DNA of 64,000 nucleotides, taken from the NCBI GenBank assembly GCA_910578115.1, contig CAJTPO010000009.1:8040-72039 (forward strand). The letters run 5' to 3'. This stretch comes from an uncultured Lachnospiraceae bacterium. GTDB lineage: Bacteria > Bacillota > Clostridia > Lachnospirales > Lachnospiraceae. Shown in pieces: positions 32,838-41,666 of this stretch. A program made the translations under genes and the position numbers. Position 1 is the first letter of the stretch. Each line of letters begins with the position of its first letter. Under the pieces are notes generated by a model. The model searched no databases and was not told the DNA's origin. It saw nothing but the letters and a program-made list of their open reading frames with translations.

Positions 32838-34391
32838 TTATCCTGCCTTGCGAACCCGCAGTGCCATATACTGATTTCCCGGCAGCTCGATCTTACAGAT
32901 TCCTCTCTTCACTCCCATCGGCGTGATCGTCATATTCCACGTATCGATCACATCCACCTCATAATCCGTATCCTCCGGAAGCACAAGCTGTCTGTACGTC
33001 GGCTGGCAGACACCCAGATAATGAATGGCATAATCATAGCAGATTCCCCAGCCTTCGCCCACATGGCCGCCGGCATAGCCTACCACCTCGTCAAAGATGC
33101 CTTCGCCCTTGGTCAGATAACCGCCCGGCACATCCTGCAGGACATCCAGCAGAAACCGCAGTCTCGCCGGACTCTCTCCCTTTAAGATACCGCCGTGGGA
33201 CCACCAGAGAATGTCTTCCGGATCCATAAAGGTCTCGCCGTGGCCGCAGTGACCGCCCCGCACGAACGCCTCCCAGAATCTTCTCACCAGTTCCTCACCG
33301 GTGATATTACCCCAGCCCAGGCCGATATTGCCTTCATAACAGATCTCATCCCACACAACCGGCTTGCCGTATTTCTCCACGAACTGATCCGTATCCTCGG
33401 TGGTCCGGTAGAAATCCACTCTCTGCAGAGAACAGTGCGTCACCCAATCCCTGGAAAAGTCATAATTGGGTCCGCCGTTATGTACCGATAACAGCCTGTG
33501 GAACGGGTCATTGGAAGACACCACCTGACCGTAACGCTCCCAGTCCTCCAGTGTCTTGATCCTGATAAAGTCAAACTCGTTGGCCAGTGACCACCACACA
33601 TTCCGGTAAGCCCCGTATCTCGCCACCACATATCTCAAATACCAGTCGCAGGCATCCTTGTCCATCTCATTTAAGCCCCACTTATCGTAAGGGTGCATCA
33701 GGATCATGTCCGCCTCGATGCCCAGCTCCATCAGCTGTGCGATTCGCATATCATAACGTCTGAAATGCTCCACGTTCGGTCTCGTATAATCAAAGCCGTA
33801 ATCCTGCTCCGTCTCCTGCATCCCCGGAAATCTCATGCGGCAGGACTTCTCCTGCTCCACCCGCTCCGGATCCAGTCCTTCGCCGTTTCCTCTCTCAAAA
33901 GGGTAAGTCAGCGGCTCTTTTCTGTTAAACTCATAGAACTTGGGGAAGAAACAGAACCTGATCTTGTTAAACGCATTGTTCTTCAAAGTCTCCAGCGTCT
34001 GCTCCTGCCGCTCCATCGGCTGATTCGCCCACGCATAGCAGGTCGTGCCAATCGAATAGTAGGGCGTATGATCCGCATACCCAAGATGCGTCTTATCCAC
34101 CACCACTACCGGTCCATGGTTCTTCCCAGACGGCGCCACGACCTCAAAAGCGCCTTCCGCGTTCTCAATCACATCTGCAAAATTTCCTTCCACCTTATAC
34201 GCATAAGCTCCCTCGTAAGACGGCATAAACCTCGCCCTGTAGACACCGTCCCCATCGTAAAAGCCGTTAACCCGGATCTCTTCCTTCTCTCCCTTAAACG
34301 TAACCGTCATCGCGTAATCGCGAAACGGATTCCCGTCGCTTTTACCCCTGCTGCTGACTTCAAAAAGTCCCCATTTCTCTACCTGCTGCAT
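32838..34391 (-). CDS. Apiosidase-like glycosidase (DUF5060-DUF4038-DUF5605)
   Basis: 517 residues from ATG 34391 (GAGGAGG, 8 bases upstream). Residues 1-85 resemble DUF5060 (WGLFEVSSRG, PSYEGAYAYKV). A DUF4038/apiosidase-like barrel follows, with YYSIGTTCYAWANQ, LKNNAFNKIRFCFFP, probable acid Glu in WWSLANEFDF and nucleophile Glu in VVWDEICYEGN. The end is DUF5605-like (YEVDVIDTWNMTIT, GNQYMALRV). There is no signal peptide, so it is cytoplasmic. The catalytic domain class includes GH140 apiosidases. Substrate specificity is not proven, but the sugar-isomerase, kinase and split-transketolase genes next to it support a branched or pentose sugar. Confidence 0.82.
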   Translation of the reverse strand: MQQVEKWGLFEVSSRGKSDGNPFRDYAMTVTFKGEKEEIRVNGFYDGDGVYRARFMPSYEGAYAYKVEGNFADVIENAEGAFEVVAPSGKNHGPVVVVDKTHLGYADHTPYYSIGTTCYAWANQPMERQEQTLETLKNNAFNKIRFCFFPKFYEFNRKEPLTYPFERGNGEGLDPERVEQEKSCRMRFPGMQETEQDYGFDYTRPNVEHFRRYDMRIAQLMELGIEADMILMHPYDKWGLNEMDKDACDWYLRYVVARYGAYRNVWWSLANEFDFIRIKTLEDWERYGQVVSSNDPFHRLLSVHNGGPNYDFSRDWVTHCSLQRVDFYRTTEDTDQFVEKYGKPVVWDEICYEGNIGLGWGNITGEELVRRFWEAFVRGGHCGHGETFMDPEDILWWSHGGILKGESPARLRFLLDVLQDVPGGYLTKGEGIFDEVVGYAGGHVGEGWGICYDYAIHYLGVCQPTYRQLVLPEDTDYEVDVIDTWNMTITPMGVKRGICKIELPGNQYMALRVRKAG

Positions 34392-34425
34392 AAAAACAAC
34401 CTCCTCGTTTTTCACCTGTTACCTC

Positions 34426-35910
34426 TTATTTGCCGGTCCTGATCAGTCCTACCGCATTCTGATACCCCGCAAACTTCTTCTCCCGAACCTCCTGCGCCAT
34501 CTGCGGCGTTACCTGCTTCCAGCTTATGGTATCAAAAATTTCTTCTCCCCACAAGCCCAATGCCATACCCGCCATAAAGGCCGCTCCTGTGCCCGACAGT
34601 TCTTCGATCGTCGAGATCGCAACTTCACTGCCCGCGATATCGCTCTGGAACTGCATCAGATACCGGTTCTTCGTGGGGCCGCCGTCCACCCGCAAAACCT
34701 CGATCCGCTTCTGCGAGTCTTTCTCCATCGCCCGGACAATATCCGTGATCTGATAAGCGATACTTTCCAATGCCGCCCGCGTCAGCTCAGCCTTACCGGT
34801 CGTCCTGTCCATGCCGATCATAGCCGCTCTGGCGCTGCTGTCCCAATAAGGCGCTCCCAGACCGGTAAACGCCGGCACCAGATACAAATCGTCCTCCTTA
34901 CCCGCTTCATACGCCAGCGCTTCCGTCTCGGCCGCACTCCCGATCAGCTTCACATCATCTTTTAACCAAGAAATAACTGCTCCCGTATAGTTCAGATTCC
35001 CTTCCAGCACGTATTCCGCCCTGCCGTTCAGTCCCCAGGCCAGCGACGTCACCAGCCCGTTCCTGCTCAGAATAGGTTCGCAGCCGATATTCATCATAAT
35101 AGAAGAGCCCGTCCCGTAAGTCACCTTCGTCTTGCCGTCGCTCCGGCAATTCTGGCCGAAAAGCGCCGCATGGGAATCTCCCATCACCGCATGAATCGGC
35201 ACCGGCCGTGCAAAAAGCCCTTCGCAGTCCGTATAGCCGAAGCAGCTGTTGGAATCCCTGACCTCCGGCAGATTGTCCGCGTCAATACCGAATGCCCTGC
35301 AGATCTCCTCATCCCATTTTAATGTAAAGATGTTAAAAAGCTGCGTCCGCGAAGCATTGGAATAATCCGTCGCATAGACCTCGCCCTTCGTCATCCTGTA
35401 GACCAGATAAGAATCTATCGTCCCGTGGCATACCTTATGCCGCTTCGCCTTCTCCCCGGCACCCGCCGCATTTTCCAGCAGCCAGCAGATCTTAGCCGCC
35501 GTAAAATACGGTGACAGCTTAAGACCTGTTCTCAACCGGATCTGTTCCGCCATCTCCTGTATCTCCTTGCGCTCACAGATCTCAGCTGCCCGTGCACACT
35601 GCCATACGACCGCGTGATCGAGAGGCTGTCCCGTCTCCCGATCCCACATGATGGCCGTCTCCCGCTGGTTGCTGATGCCGATCCCCGCCACATCCTCCGG
35701 GCTGACCTGCTCCCGCTCCAGCACATTCCTGATCACCTGCATCGTATTTTGATAGATTTCCTCACCGTCGTGGGAAACCCACCCCTGCTCGTTGACGATC
35801 TGCCTGTGCGCAAGATCCGCACGCGCGCACAGCTCTCCTTTTTCACTGAAAAGCAGTGCCTTCGTCCCCTGCGTGCTCTGATCAATGCTGATCAAATATT
35901 TATTCCCCAT
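34426..35910 (-). CDS. FGGY-family carbohydrate kinase
   Basis: 494 residues. The N-terminal phosphate-binding loop is ISIDQSTQGTKALLF. The substrate/catalytic region has AIMWDRETGQPLDHAVVWQCAR, and the catalytic Asp lies near the GDSHAALFGQ segment. FGGY signature 2 is VDGGPTKNRYLMQFQSDIAG. It is glycerol-kinase-like in sequence, but its neighbours (isomerase, transketolase halves, glycosidase) suggest a ketose substrate such as apulose or a ketopentose. Glycerol or erythritol cannot be excluded. It lies 34 bases upstream of the glycosidase gene and 100 bases after the transketolase C-half. Confidence 0.88.
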   Translation of the reverse strand: MGNKYLISIDQSTQGTKALLFSEKGELCARADLAHRQIVNEQGWVSHDGEEIYQNTMQVIRNVLEREQVSPEDVAGIGISNQRETAIMWDRETGQPLDHAVVWQCARAAEICERKEIQEMAEQIRLRTGLKLSPYFTAAKICWLLENAAGAGEKAKRHKVCHGTIDSYLVYRMTKGEVYATDYSNASRTQLFNIFTLKWDEEICRAFGIDADNLPEVRDSNSCFGYTDCEGLFARPVPIHAVMGDSHAALFGQNCRSDGKTKVTYGTGSSIMMNIGCEPILSRNGLVTSLAWGLNGRAEYVLEGNLNYTGAVISWLKDDVKLIGSAAETEALAYEAGKEDDLYLVPAFTGLGAPYWDSSARAAMIGMDRTTGKAELTRAALESIAYQITDIVRAMEKDSQKRIEVLRVDGGPTKNRYLMQFQSDIAGSEVAISTIEELSGTGAAFMAGMALGLWGEEIFDTISWKQVTPQMAQEVREKKFAGYQNAVGLIRTGK

Positions 35911-36010
35911 AATTATTCTTCTCCAAACTACATCCTTCTATTATCCATACCCGTTAAGGCCAGCCCCGCCCCTTCATCTGGATTCCCAAATGAATCAAAC
36001 CGGCCCGCTC

Positions 36011-36952
36011 TTACTTAAGTTCCTCTAACGCCTTCTTCGCAATCCCTTCTCCGTTCAAACCATAATAATCAAACACCGCAGCGGATTTTCCTGTGATCAC
36101 ATGATCGTCGGGCAGCGCCATGGTCATTACCTTCTTCGGACAGTTTTCGCCCACCGTCACCGCGACAGCGCTCCCCATGCCGCCATAAGGAGCATGTTCC
36201 TCCACCGTGATCACCAGCTTCGCGCTCTTCGCCGCTTTTATCACCGTATCCTGATCCAGCGGTTTCACGCAGTACATATCCGCCACCACAGCCTTAATGC
36301 CTTTCTCCTGCAGGATCTTCACCGCTTCCAGGGCCGGACGCACCATCTCGCCGCAGGCAATGATCGCCACGTCGTTCTCCGCCTCCAGATCTCCGTGTAC
36401 GGTAGCCCGATCCATCTCGAACGGACAGGCCGTCTCACTGTAGATATCCTCCACCGGATTTCGTCCCACTCTCACATACGCCGGCTTCTCATCCTGCAGC
36501 AGGCTCTCGATCAGCTTCGCCGTCTGGAATCTGTCGCTGGGCAGATATACTCTCATATTGGGGATCGCAGACATGGCCGCGATATCCTGTGCCGAATGAT
36601 GGCTCATGCCCAGTTCCCCGTAGCTGATGCCGCCGCTGATGCCGATCAGCTTTACATTGGTGTTGGAATACGCCACGTCCACCTTGGCCTGCTCATAACT
36701 CCTCGTGGAGATAAAACATGCCGGAGAAAAGCAGTAAGGTTTCTCCCCGCAATGCGCCATACCGGCCGCGATACTCACCAGGTTCTGCTCCGCGATGCCC
36801 ACCTCGATGGACTGCTCCGGAAAAGCATTGAAGAAAGGCGTCATAGAAGCCGAACCTCTGGAGTCGGAGCACAAAGCGTAAATATGTCTGTCTTCTTTGG
36901 CATGTGCCATAAGTGTCTCGCAGATTGCCTGCCTGTTTGGAATCTTATTCAT
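36011..36952 (-). CDS. Transketolase C-terminal subunit
   Basis: 313 residues containing the pyrimidine-binding domain (catalytic Glu in SIEVGIAEQNLVSIAAGMA, then YCFSPACFIS) and the C-terminal domain (DVAIIACGEMVRPALEAV, VVADMYCVKPLD, TVEEHAPYGGMGSAV). It is a split transketolase: the N-terminal half is the adjacent upstream gene, and the reading frames overlap by 8 bases. Together they transfer a two-carbon ketol unit using thiamine diphosphate. Split transketolases occur widely in Clostridia, including dedicated catabolic versions such as AptAB for apulose 4-phosphate. Confidence 0.92.
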   Translation of the reverse strand: MNKIPNRQAICETLMAHAKEDRHIYALCSDSRGSASMTPFFNAFPEQSIEVGIAEQNLVSIAAGMAHCGEKPYCFSPACFISTRSYEQAKVDVAYSNTNVKLIGISGGISYGELGMSHHSAQDIAAMSAIPNMRVYLPSDRFQTAKLIESLLQDEKPAYVRVGRNPVEDIYSETACPFEMDRATVHGDLEAENDVAIIACGEMVRPALEAVKILQEKGIKAVVADMYCVKPLDQDTVIKAAKSAKLVITVEEHAPYGGMGSAVAVTVGENCPKKVMTMALPDDHVITGKSAAVFDYYGLNGEGIAKKALEELK

Positions 36953-37799
36953 GAAGTACGCCCTCCTTCTTCGCCTCTAATGCTTTTACAATCTGATCAT
37001 ACTCTTCCTGATTCGGTACATGGTGATGCCATGCGGCCTTATTCTCCATGATCTCACCGCCGCCGTAGCCCTTGACCGTATTCGCGATAATGCAGGTCGG
37101 CCGATCCGTCACTGTCTTCGCCTGCTCAAAGGCCTCATGCAGCTTCGCAATGTCGTTTCCGTCGGTCTCGATCACGTTCCAGCCGAAGCTCTCGATCTGG
37201 GCGTGCAGATTCTCATGCGTCATCACCTGCTCCGTGGTGCCGGAGATCTGCAGACGGTTCCTGTCCACCACCGCACACAGATTGGCCAGCTTATAATGTC
37301 CGGCCGCCATAAAGCCTTCCCAGACGGAACCTTCCGCCACTTCGCCGTCGCCCATCACCGTATAGACACGGCTTGCCCTGTTCTCCTTCCGGCAGGCCAG
37401 CGCCATACCCACGCTCACCGGCAGACCGTGTCCAAGAGAACCGGAGTTCATCTCGATTCCCGGCAGCTCATTATTCGGATGGCCGATGAACCTGGAGCCG
37501 AACTGCGAAAACTCGTTGACCACCGTCTCCGTCTCGAAGAATCCCTTCGCCGCCAGCACCGCATAATAGCTTTCCACAGAATGCCCTTTACTCATGATAA
37601 AGTAGTCACGATCCGGATCATCCTGATTCTCCGGGCTTATATTCATCTGGTCAAAATACAGGGTTACCAGCGTATCCATAACGGAAAAGTCACCGCCGAT
37701 ATGGCCGCCGCCGGATTTCATGATCATATCCAGCACCACCTTACGAAGTTCAAGTGATCTGACTGTTAACGCTTTTGCATCAAATTCCTGTTTATTCAT
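36945..37799 (-). CDS. Transketolase N-terminal subunit
   Basis: 284 residues with the thiamine diphosphate-binding domain: SGGGHIGGDFSVMDTLV, YFIMSKGHSVESYYAVL, GSLGHGLPVSVGMALA, and the GDG-to-N metal/ThDP motif VMGDGEVAEGSVWEG extending to AVVDRN. It pairs with the overlapping C-terminal subunit. Upstream lies a gap of about 100 bases with a small stem (AATCGC/GCGATT, 37851-37867), then the isomerase-like gene, so one transcript probably covers isomerase, both transketolase halves, kinase and glycosidase. Confidence 0.92.
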   Translation of the reverse strand: MNKQEFDAKALTVRSLELRKVVLDMIMKSGGGHIGGDFSVMDTLVTLYFDQMNISPENQDDPDRDYFIMSKGHSVESYYAVLAAKGFFETETVVNEFSQFGSRFIGHPNNELPGIEMNSGSLGHGLPVSVGMALACRKENRASRVYTVMGDGEVAEGSVWEGFMAAGHYKLANLCAVVDRNRLQISGTTEQVMTHENLHAQIESFGWNVIETDGNDIAKLHEAFEQAKTVTDRPTCIIANTVKGYGGGEIMENKAAWHHHVPNQEEYDQIVKALEAKKEGVLHE

Positions 37800-37902
37800 T
37801 ATTGCCTCATTGCCTCCATTCCTCGTATACTGCTTAAGCTCCTGCTGAAAAATCGCTCCAGGCGATTCTTCCCGGAATACCCTGGCTCTTCTTTATAAAT
37901 CC

Positions 37903-39312
37903 TTACTTTCTCTTAACGCCATGGATCGTATCGATCACCTGCTGTTCCACATCGTCATACAGATCCGGTTTCACGCCGATATACTTACATGCTTCATACA
38001 GTACCGGCACCACATCCTGATGAATGCCGACACAGTGATGGATATAAGGCCCTTCCACGATCTTCGCTTCCAGTCTCGGCCAGTTCTCCACTTCGATCCA
38101 AAGGTACGTTCCCTTCGTGTACGGCCCTTCGATCCCCTTCGCATTCCCCAACAGCAGGGAATACTCGCCGTTGTCGCCGTCAAAACGTGCCAGCGTCAGA
38201 TCGCCGTGCTTCGCCTCTGCCTCCACAGCGCCCGGATGGGAAAATGCCAGCGGATAACCGATGGTCGGCTTGCAGGAAGCACAGCTGAGCGGCCACGGCC
38301 CGCAATGCTGCAGCAGTTCACCGTTGTCGTTGAACGGATGGCGGACGGTCCAGTCTGCGAAGAATCCTCTGCTCTTGTCCATACCGGCTGCTTCCACCAT
38401 CAGCGCTGTGATCGCACCGTGGATATCCGTCTCGCATACTACCGGGAAACCTTCTTCATTTAACAGAGCGTTGGCCGCACAGGGCATAATGCCGATCTCG
38501 CCCTGCAGTGCATTCCAGCACTGGATCGCTCCCGCCGAACAGCCGTACCGATCCGCCAGATTCCGGATCGCCACCTTCAGGGCGGCCACATTCAACAGCT
38601 CCTCCTCTTTAATGGCAATGTTGAAATGCTCTCTGCAGTAAGCCACTACCTCAGCCGCCTTCGTGCCCTCTTCCTTCACCTTCTTCATCTCTGCCGTCAG
38701 TTCAGGCATGGGAATCGGCGCCAGCTGGATATTGAATTTCTCCAAAAGTTCGCCCTCATTACACATGGTAGACCAGAAGTCAAAAGGTCGCGGCCCGATC
38801 TGCAGGATACGGATGCCTCTGAATGTCTTTACCACATTGCATACTGCCAGGAAACGGTTAACACCCTCCGCAAACTCCGGATCCTCCAGGTTACAGTTTG
38901 TCAGATAGGTAAAGGGCACCCGGAATCTCCTCAAGACCTTACCGGTGGCAAAAATACCGCACTGACTGTCGCGCAGACGGATTCCCTTTTCATCCGGACA
39001 TTCGTCCCGGGGCCCCCACAACAGCACCGGAAGATTCATGTTCTTCGCCAGTCTTGCCACCTCGTATTCCGTACCGAAATTACCGTGCGGGAAGAAAAGG
39101 CCGTCCACTTTTTCCTTCTTGAATTTCTCTTCGATCCTGATCCTGTCGCTCTCGTCATGCAGCAGGCCGTCCTCCGCAATATCGTCAATATCTACGAAAT
39201 CAACCCCCATTTTTCTAAGCTTCTCTCTCGTGTAATCAGCATATTCTACTGCCGCCGGTGCACTGAAAATACTCCGTCTAGTCGGAGCAAACCCAAGTCT
39301 GATCTTTGCCAT
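37903..39312 (-). CDS. L-fucose/L-arabinose isomerase-like protein
   Basis: 469 residues from ATG 39312 (GGAGG, 5 bases upstream). It has the fold and landmarks of the fucose/arabinose isomerase family: LGFAPTRRSIF, DGLFFPHGNFGTEYEVARLA, RILQIGPRPFDFWSTMCNEG, CWNALQGEIGIMPCAANALL, VCETDIHGAITALM (metal-ligand Glu and Asp) and IHHCVGIHQDVV. These enzymes interconvert aldoses and ketoses using Mn2+. In this context it likely makes the ketose that the FGGY kinase phosphorylates. The exact sugar cannot be read from sequence. It is the first gene of the catabolic run, divergent from the LacI regulator. Confidence 0.85.
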   Translation of the reverse strand: MAKIRLGFAPTRRSIFSAPAAVEYADYTREKLRKMGVDFVDIDDIAEDGLLHDESDRIRIEEKFKKEKVDGLFFPHGNFGTEYEVARLAKNMNLPVLLWGPRDECPDEKGIRLRDSQCGIFATGKVLRRFRVPFTYLTNCNLEDPEFAEGVNRFLAVCNVVKTFRGIRILQIGPRPFDFWSTMCNEGELLEKFNIQLAPIPMPELTAEMKKVKEEGTKAAEVVAYCREHFNIAIKEEELLNVAALKVAIRNLADRYGCSAGAIQCWNALQGEIGIMPCAANALLNEEGFPVVCETDIHGAITALMVEAAGMDKSRGFFADWTVRHPFNDNGELLQHCGPWPLSCASCKPTIGYPLAFSHPGAVEAEAKHGDLTLARFDGDNGEYSLLLGNAKGIEGPYTKGTYLWIEVENWPRLEAKIVEGPYIHHCVGIHQDVVPVLYEACKYIGVKPDLYDDVEQQVIDTIHGVKRK

Positions 39313-39369
39313 ATCGTCCTCCATTCCGAGGCATTCTGCATACGCTTGCTGCATCAGCCTCTGCCTTTC

Positions 39370-39560
39370 CTCTTCTTGATAAAATAAGAGTATGGCAGAT
39401 ACAGCTTTATTTCAATAAATAGTAAAGTGTATTTTGCTTTATTTTTACTTTATTTATTGCAAATATTTAGTTTTTCTACTAAACTTATGATGGGATAGCA
39501 AAAGAGGACCCTCTTTATGAAAGAGAAGTCAGAATAACAGTAAAATTTACCGTTCACGGC
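39370..39560. promoter_or_regulatory. Divergent control region between isomerase and LacI genes
   Basis: This A+T-rich 335-bp intergenic stretch (39313-39647) carries several symmetric elements: TTTAGT-N6-ACTAAA (about 39466-39483), GTAAAATTTAC (39540-39550), and repeated CTTTATTT/AAATAAAG-like words between 39395 and 39460. They are candidate operators for the LacI regulator. No single promoter could be chosen with confidence. Confidence 0.4.
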
Positions 39561-39647
39561 CTGACCGGCCGCTAAACCGCATACAAACACCGATACCATG
39601 ATACATGACGAAGAATCTGAGATGAAATCAGGCAAGGAGGCCGCAAC

Positions 39648-40667
39648 ATGTCCGTCACAGCCAAAGAATTAGCACAGAAACTGGGGTTATCCGCCACTGC
39701 TGTTTCCATGGCGCTTAATAATAAAGCAGGCGTCAGCACCGAGACCCGCGCCCGGATCATCAAAGCCGCCGAAGAATACGGATACGACTTTACTAAAGTT
39801 AAACACGATTCCAGCCATAGCGGCTCCATCTATATCATTTTTTACAGGACCCATAACGCGATCCTCTCCTACTCGCCTATTTTCAACGAACTCTATGACG
39901 GGGTCAAAAGCGAATGCCAGAAAGAACACTTTACAGTAAAGATGATGCAGTTCTACGAGAAAGTTGATGTGCTGGAAGACTGTTTCTCCGATCTTCGTCT
40001 CTCCGACTGTAAAGGGATTATTCTGATCGGCACGGAGATCCGGCAGGATGTATGCCGGCAGTTTCTCGCTCTCGGATATCCGCTGATCCTGCTGGACACC
40101 TACTTTGACGGCCTCGACTGCACCAGCGTGCTGATCAACAATGCGCAGGGTGCCTATATCGCCACCAACTATCTGATCGCCGGCACCAGAGTACAGCCCG
40201 GTTACCTGCAGTCCAGCTATCTGATCCCCAACTTTGTCGAAAGACAGGAAGGGTATTTCAAGGCAGTCAAAGAGAACGGGATGTCTCCATCCCGTTCCAT
40301 TATCCATAAACTGTCTCCGTCCATCGAAGCCGCCATGGCCGATATGCTGGAAATTATCGACCGCAGAGATCCTTTGGCCAAATGCTATTTCGCCGACAAC
40401 GATATAATCGCCATCGGCGCCATGAAGGCGCTTATGCTGCGCGGCTACCGGATTCCCGAGGATATCTCCTTCATCGGCTTCGACAATATCTCCGAGGGCA
40501 GAATCATCGAACCGGCGCTGACCACCATGGACGTGCCCCGCCTCTATATCGGCAAGACCGCCGCCAAGCTGCTGGTGGAGCAGATCGACTCCAAAGTCGT
40601 GCATACTTCTAAAGTGGAGATCGCGGCCAGGCTTGTGAAGCGGTTCTCCTGTGTGACGCCGGTATAA
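39648..40667 (+). CDS. LacI-family regulator of the sugar cluster
   Basis: 339 residues. The N-terminal helix-turn-helix reads TAKELAQKLGLSATAVSMAL with the hinge helix ETRARIIKAAEEYGYDF. A periplasmic-binding-protein-like sensor follows (KGIILIGTEI, YPLILLDTYFDGLDCTSVLI, DISFIGFDNISEGRIIEPAL). It binds a sugar or sugar phosphate as effector and controls the divergent isomerase/transketolase/kinase/glycosidase run. AAGGAGG precedes the ATG by about 9 bases. The SDR gene is convergent on its 3' side. Confidence 0.9.
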   Translation: MSVTAKELAQKLGLSATAVSMALNNKAGVSTETRARIIKAAEEYGYDFTKVKHDSSHSGSIYIIFYRTHNAILSYSPIFNELYDGVKSECQKEHFTVKMMQFYEKVDVLEDCFSDLRLSDCKGIILIGTEIRQDVCRQFLALGYPLILLDTYFDGLDCTSVLINNAQGAYIATNYLIAGTRVQPGYLQSSYLIPNFVERQEGYFKAVKENGMSPSRSIIHKLSPSIEAAMADMLEIIDRRDPLAKCYFADNDIIAIGAMKALMLRGYRIPEDISFIGFDNISEGRIIEPALTTMDVPRLYIGKTAAKLLVEQIDSKVVHTSKVEIAARLVKRFSCVTPV

Positions 40668-40703
40668 GGGACTGGAGTTTTGCGCCCCAGGCCTCACACT
40701 TTT

Positions 40704-41480
40704 TCAGAAACAGGTAAATGCGCCGTCAATAACAAAATCCGAACCTGTCGTAAAGGTGCTGGTATCGCCTGCCAGGTATACACAGATCGACTGCAGTTCT
40801 TCCGGCGTCCCCATTCTGCCCAGCGGAGCCATATGGTTCCATTTCTCGATCAGCGGAACCAGTGTCGGGGAATTCAAGGTCAGTTCCGTGCCGATATAAC
40901 CGGGACTGATGCTGTTTACGCGCACACCGCGTTTCGCCCATTCGATCGCCAGTGATTTCGTAAGCTGGATCACGGCAGCCTTGGACGCATTATAGGCGCA
41001 CTGTGGCTGGGGAACGTTGACAATATGCGCCGACATGGAAGCCGTATTGATGATAGAGCCGCCGCCATGCGCCAACATATATTTGCCCGCCGCTATGTCA
41101 GTTAAGAAGATCCCGTTCAGGTTGATATTGATCACCCTGCTCCACTGCTCATACGTCATCTCCTCGGCTGGTGCATTGATGCAGATGCCTGCATTGTTGT
41201 GACAGAAGTCAAGGCCGCCAAGCTTTGCCACCACCTGCTCTACCATGGCGTTAACCTGTTCCGGATCAGTGCAGTCGCATCCGATCGCGATCACTTTCCT
41301 GCCCGTCTTTTCCGCCAGTTCTTCCGCCGTCTTCTTCGCCTCGTCAAGATCAAGGTCCACGATCGCAACATCCGCCCCCGCTTCTGCAAAAGCTGTAGCC
41401 GTGCTTTTTCCGATGCCTCTGGCTCCTCCCGTCACGAATCCCTTCTTACCGTCCAACCGCATTTTCTCAATAATTCCCAT
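40704..41480 (-). CDS. SDR-family dehydrogenase (polyol/sugar type)
   Basis: 258 residues, classical short-chain dehydrogenase: cofactor loop FVTGGARGIGKST, Asp in AIVDLDLDEAKK (preference for NAD), NNAG motif, catalytic Ser in IINTASMSAH, and the YxxxK pair in CAYNASKAAV. It resembles arabitol, sorbitol or xylitol 2-dehydrogenases. In the cluster it probably links a sugar alcohol and a ketose. AAAAGGAG precedes the ATG. It is transcribed toward the LacI gene and separated from the main operon, so it has its own promoter. Confidence 0.88.
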   Translation of the reverse strand: MGIIEKMRLDGKKGFVTGGARGIGKSTATAFAEAGADVAIVDLDLDEAKKTAEELAEKTGRKVIAIGCDCTDPEQVNAMVEQVVAKLGGLDFCHNNAGICINAPAEEMTYEQWSRVININLNGIFLTDIAAGKYMLAHGGGSIINTASMSAHIVNVPQPQCAYNASKAAVIQLTKSLAIEWAKRGVRVNSISPGYIGTELTLNSPTLVPLIEKWNHMAPLGRMGTPEELQSICVYLAGDTSTFTTGSDFVIDGAFTCF

Positions 41481-41666
41481 ATTGCATCTCCTTTTTCATG
41501 TAATTTATTTCATAAAATCCGAAATTATACCTGCACCCAGATCATTCCCGACACAGGTATTCTTAAGTACATGCTATCAACAGACATGCAATTCGTCAAT
41601 CAAAAACTGTACGCTCAGACAGCATCATCCTTTGAGACAATCATTCTTTTCTTCTATTCTCCATCC

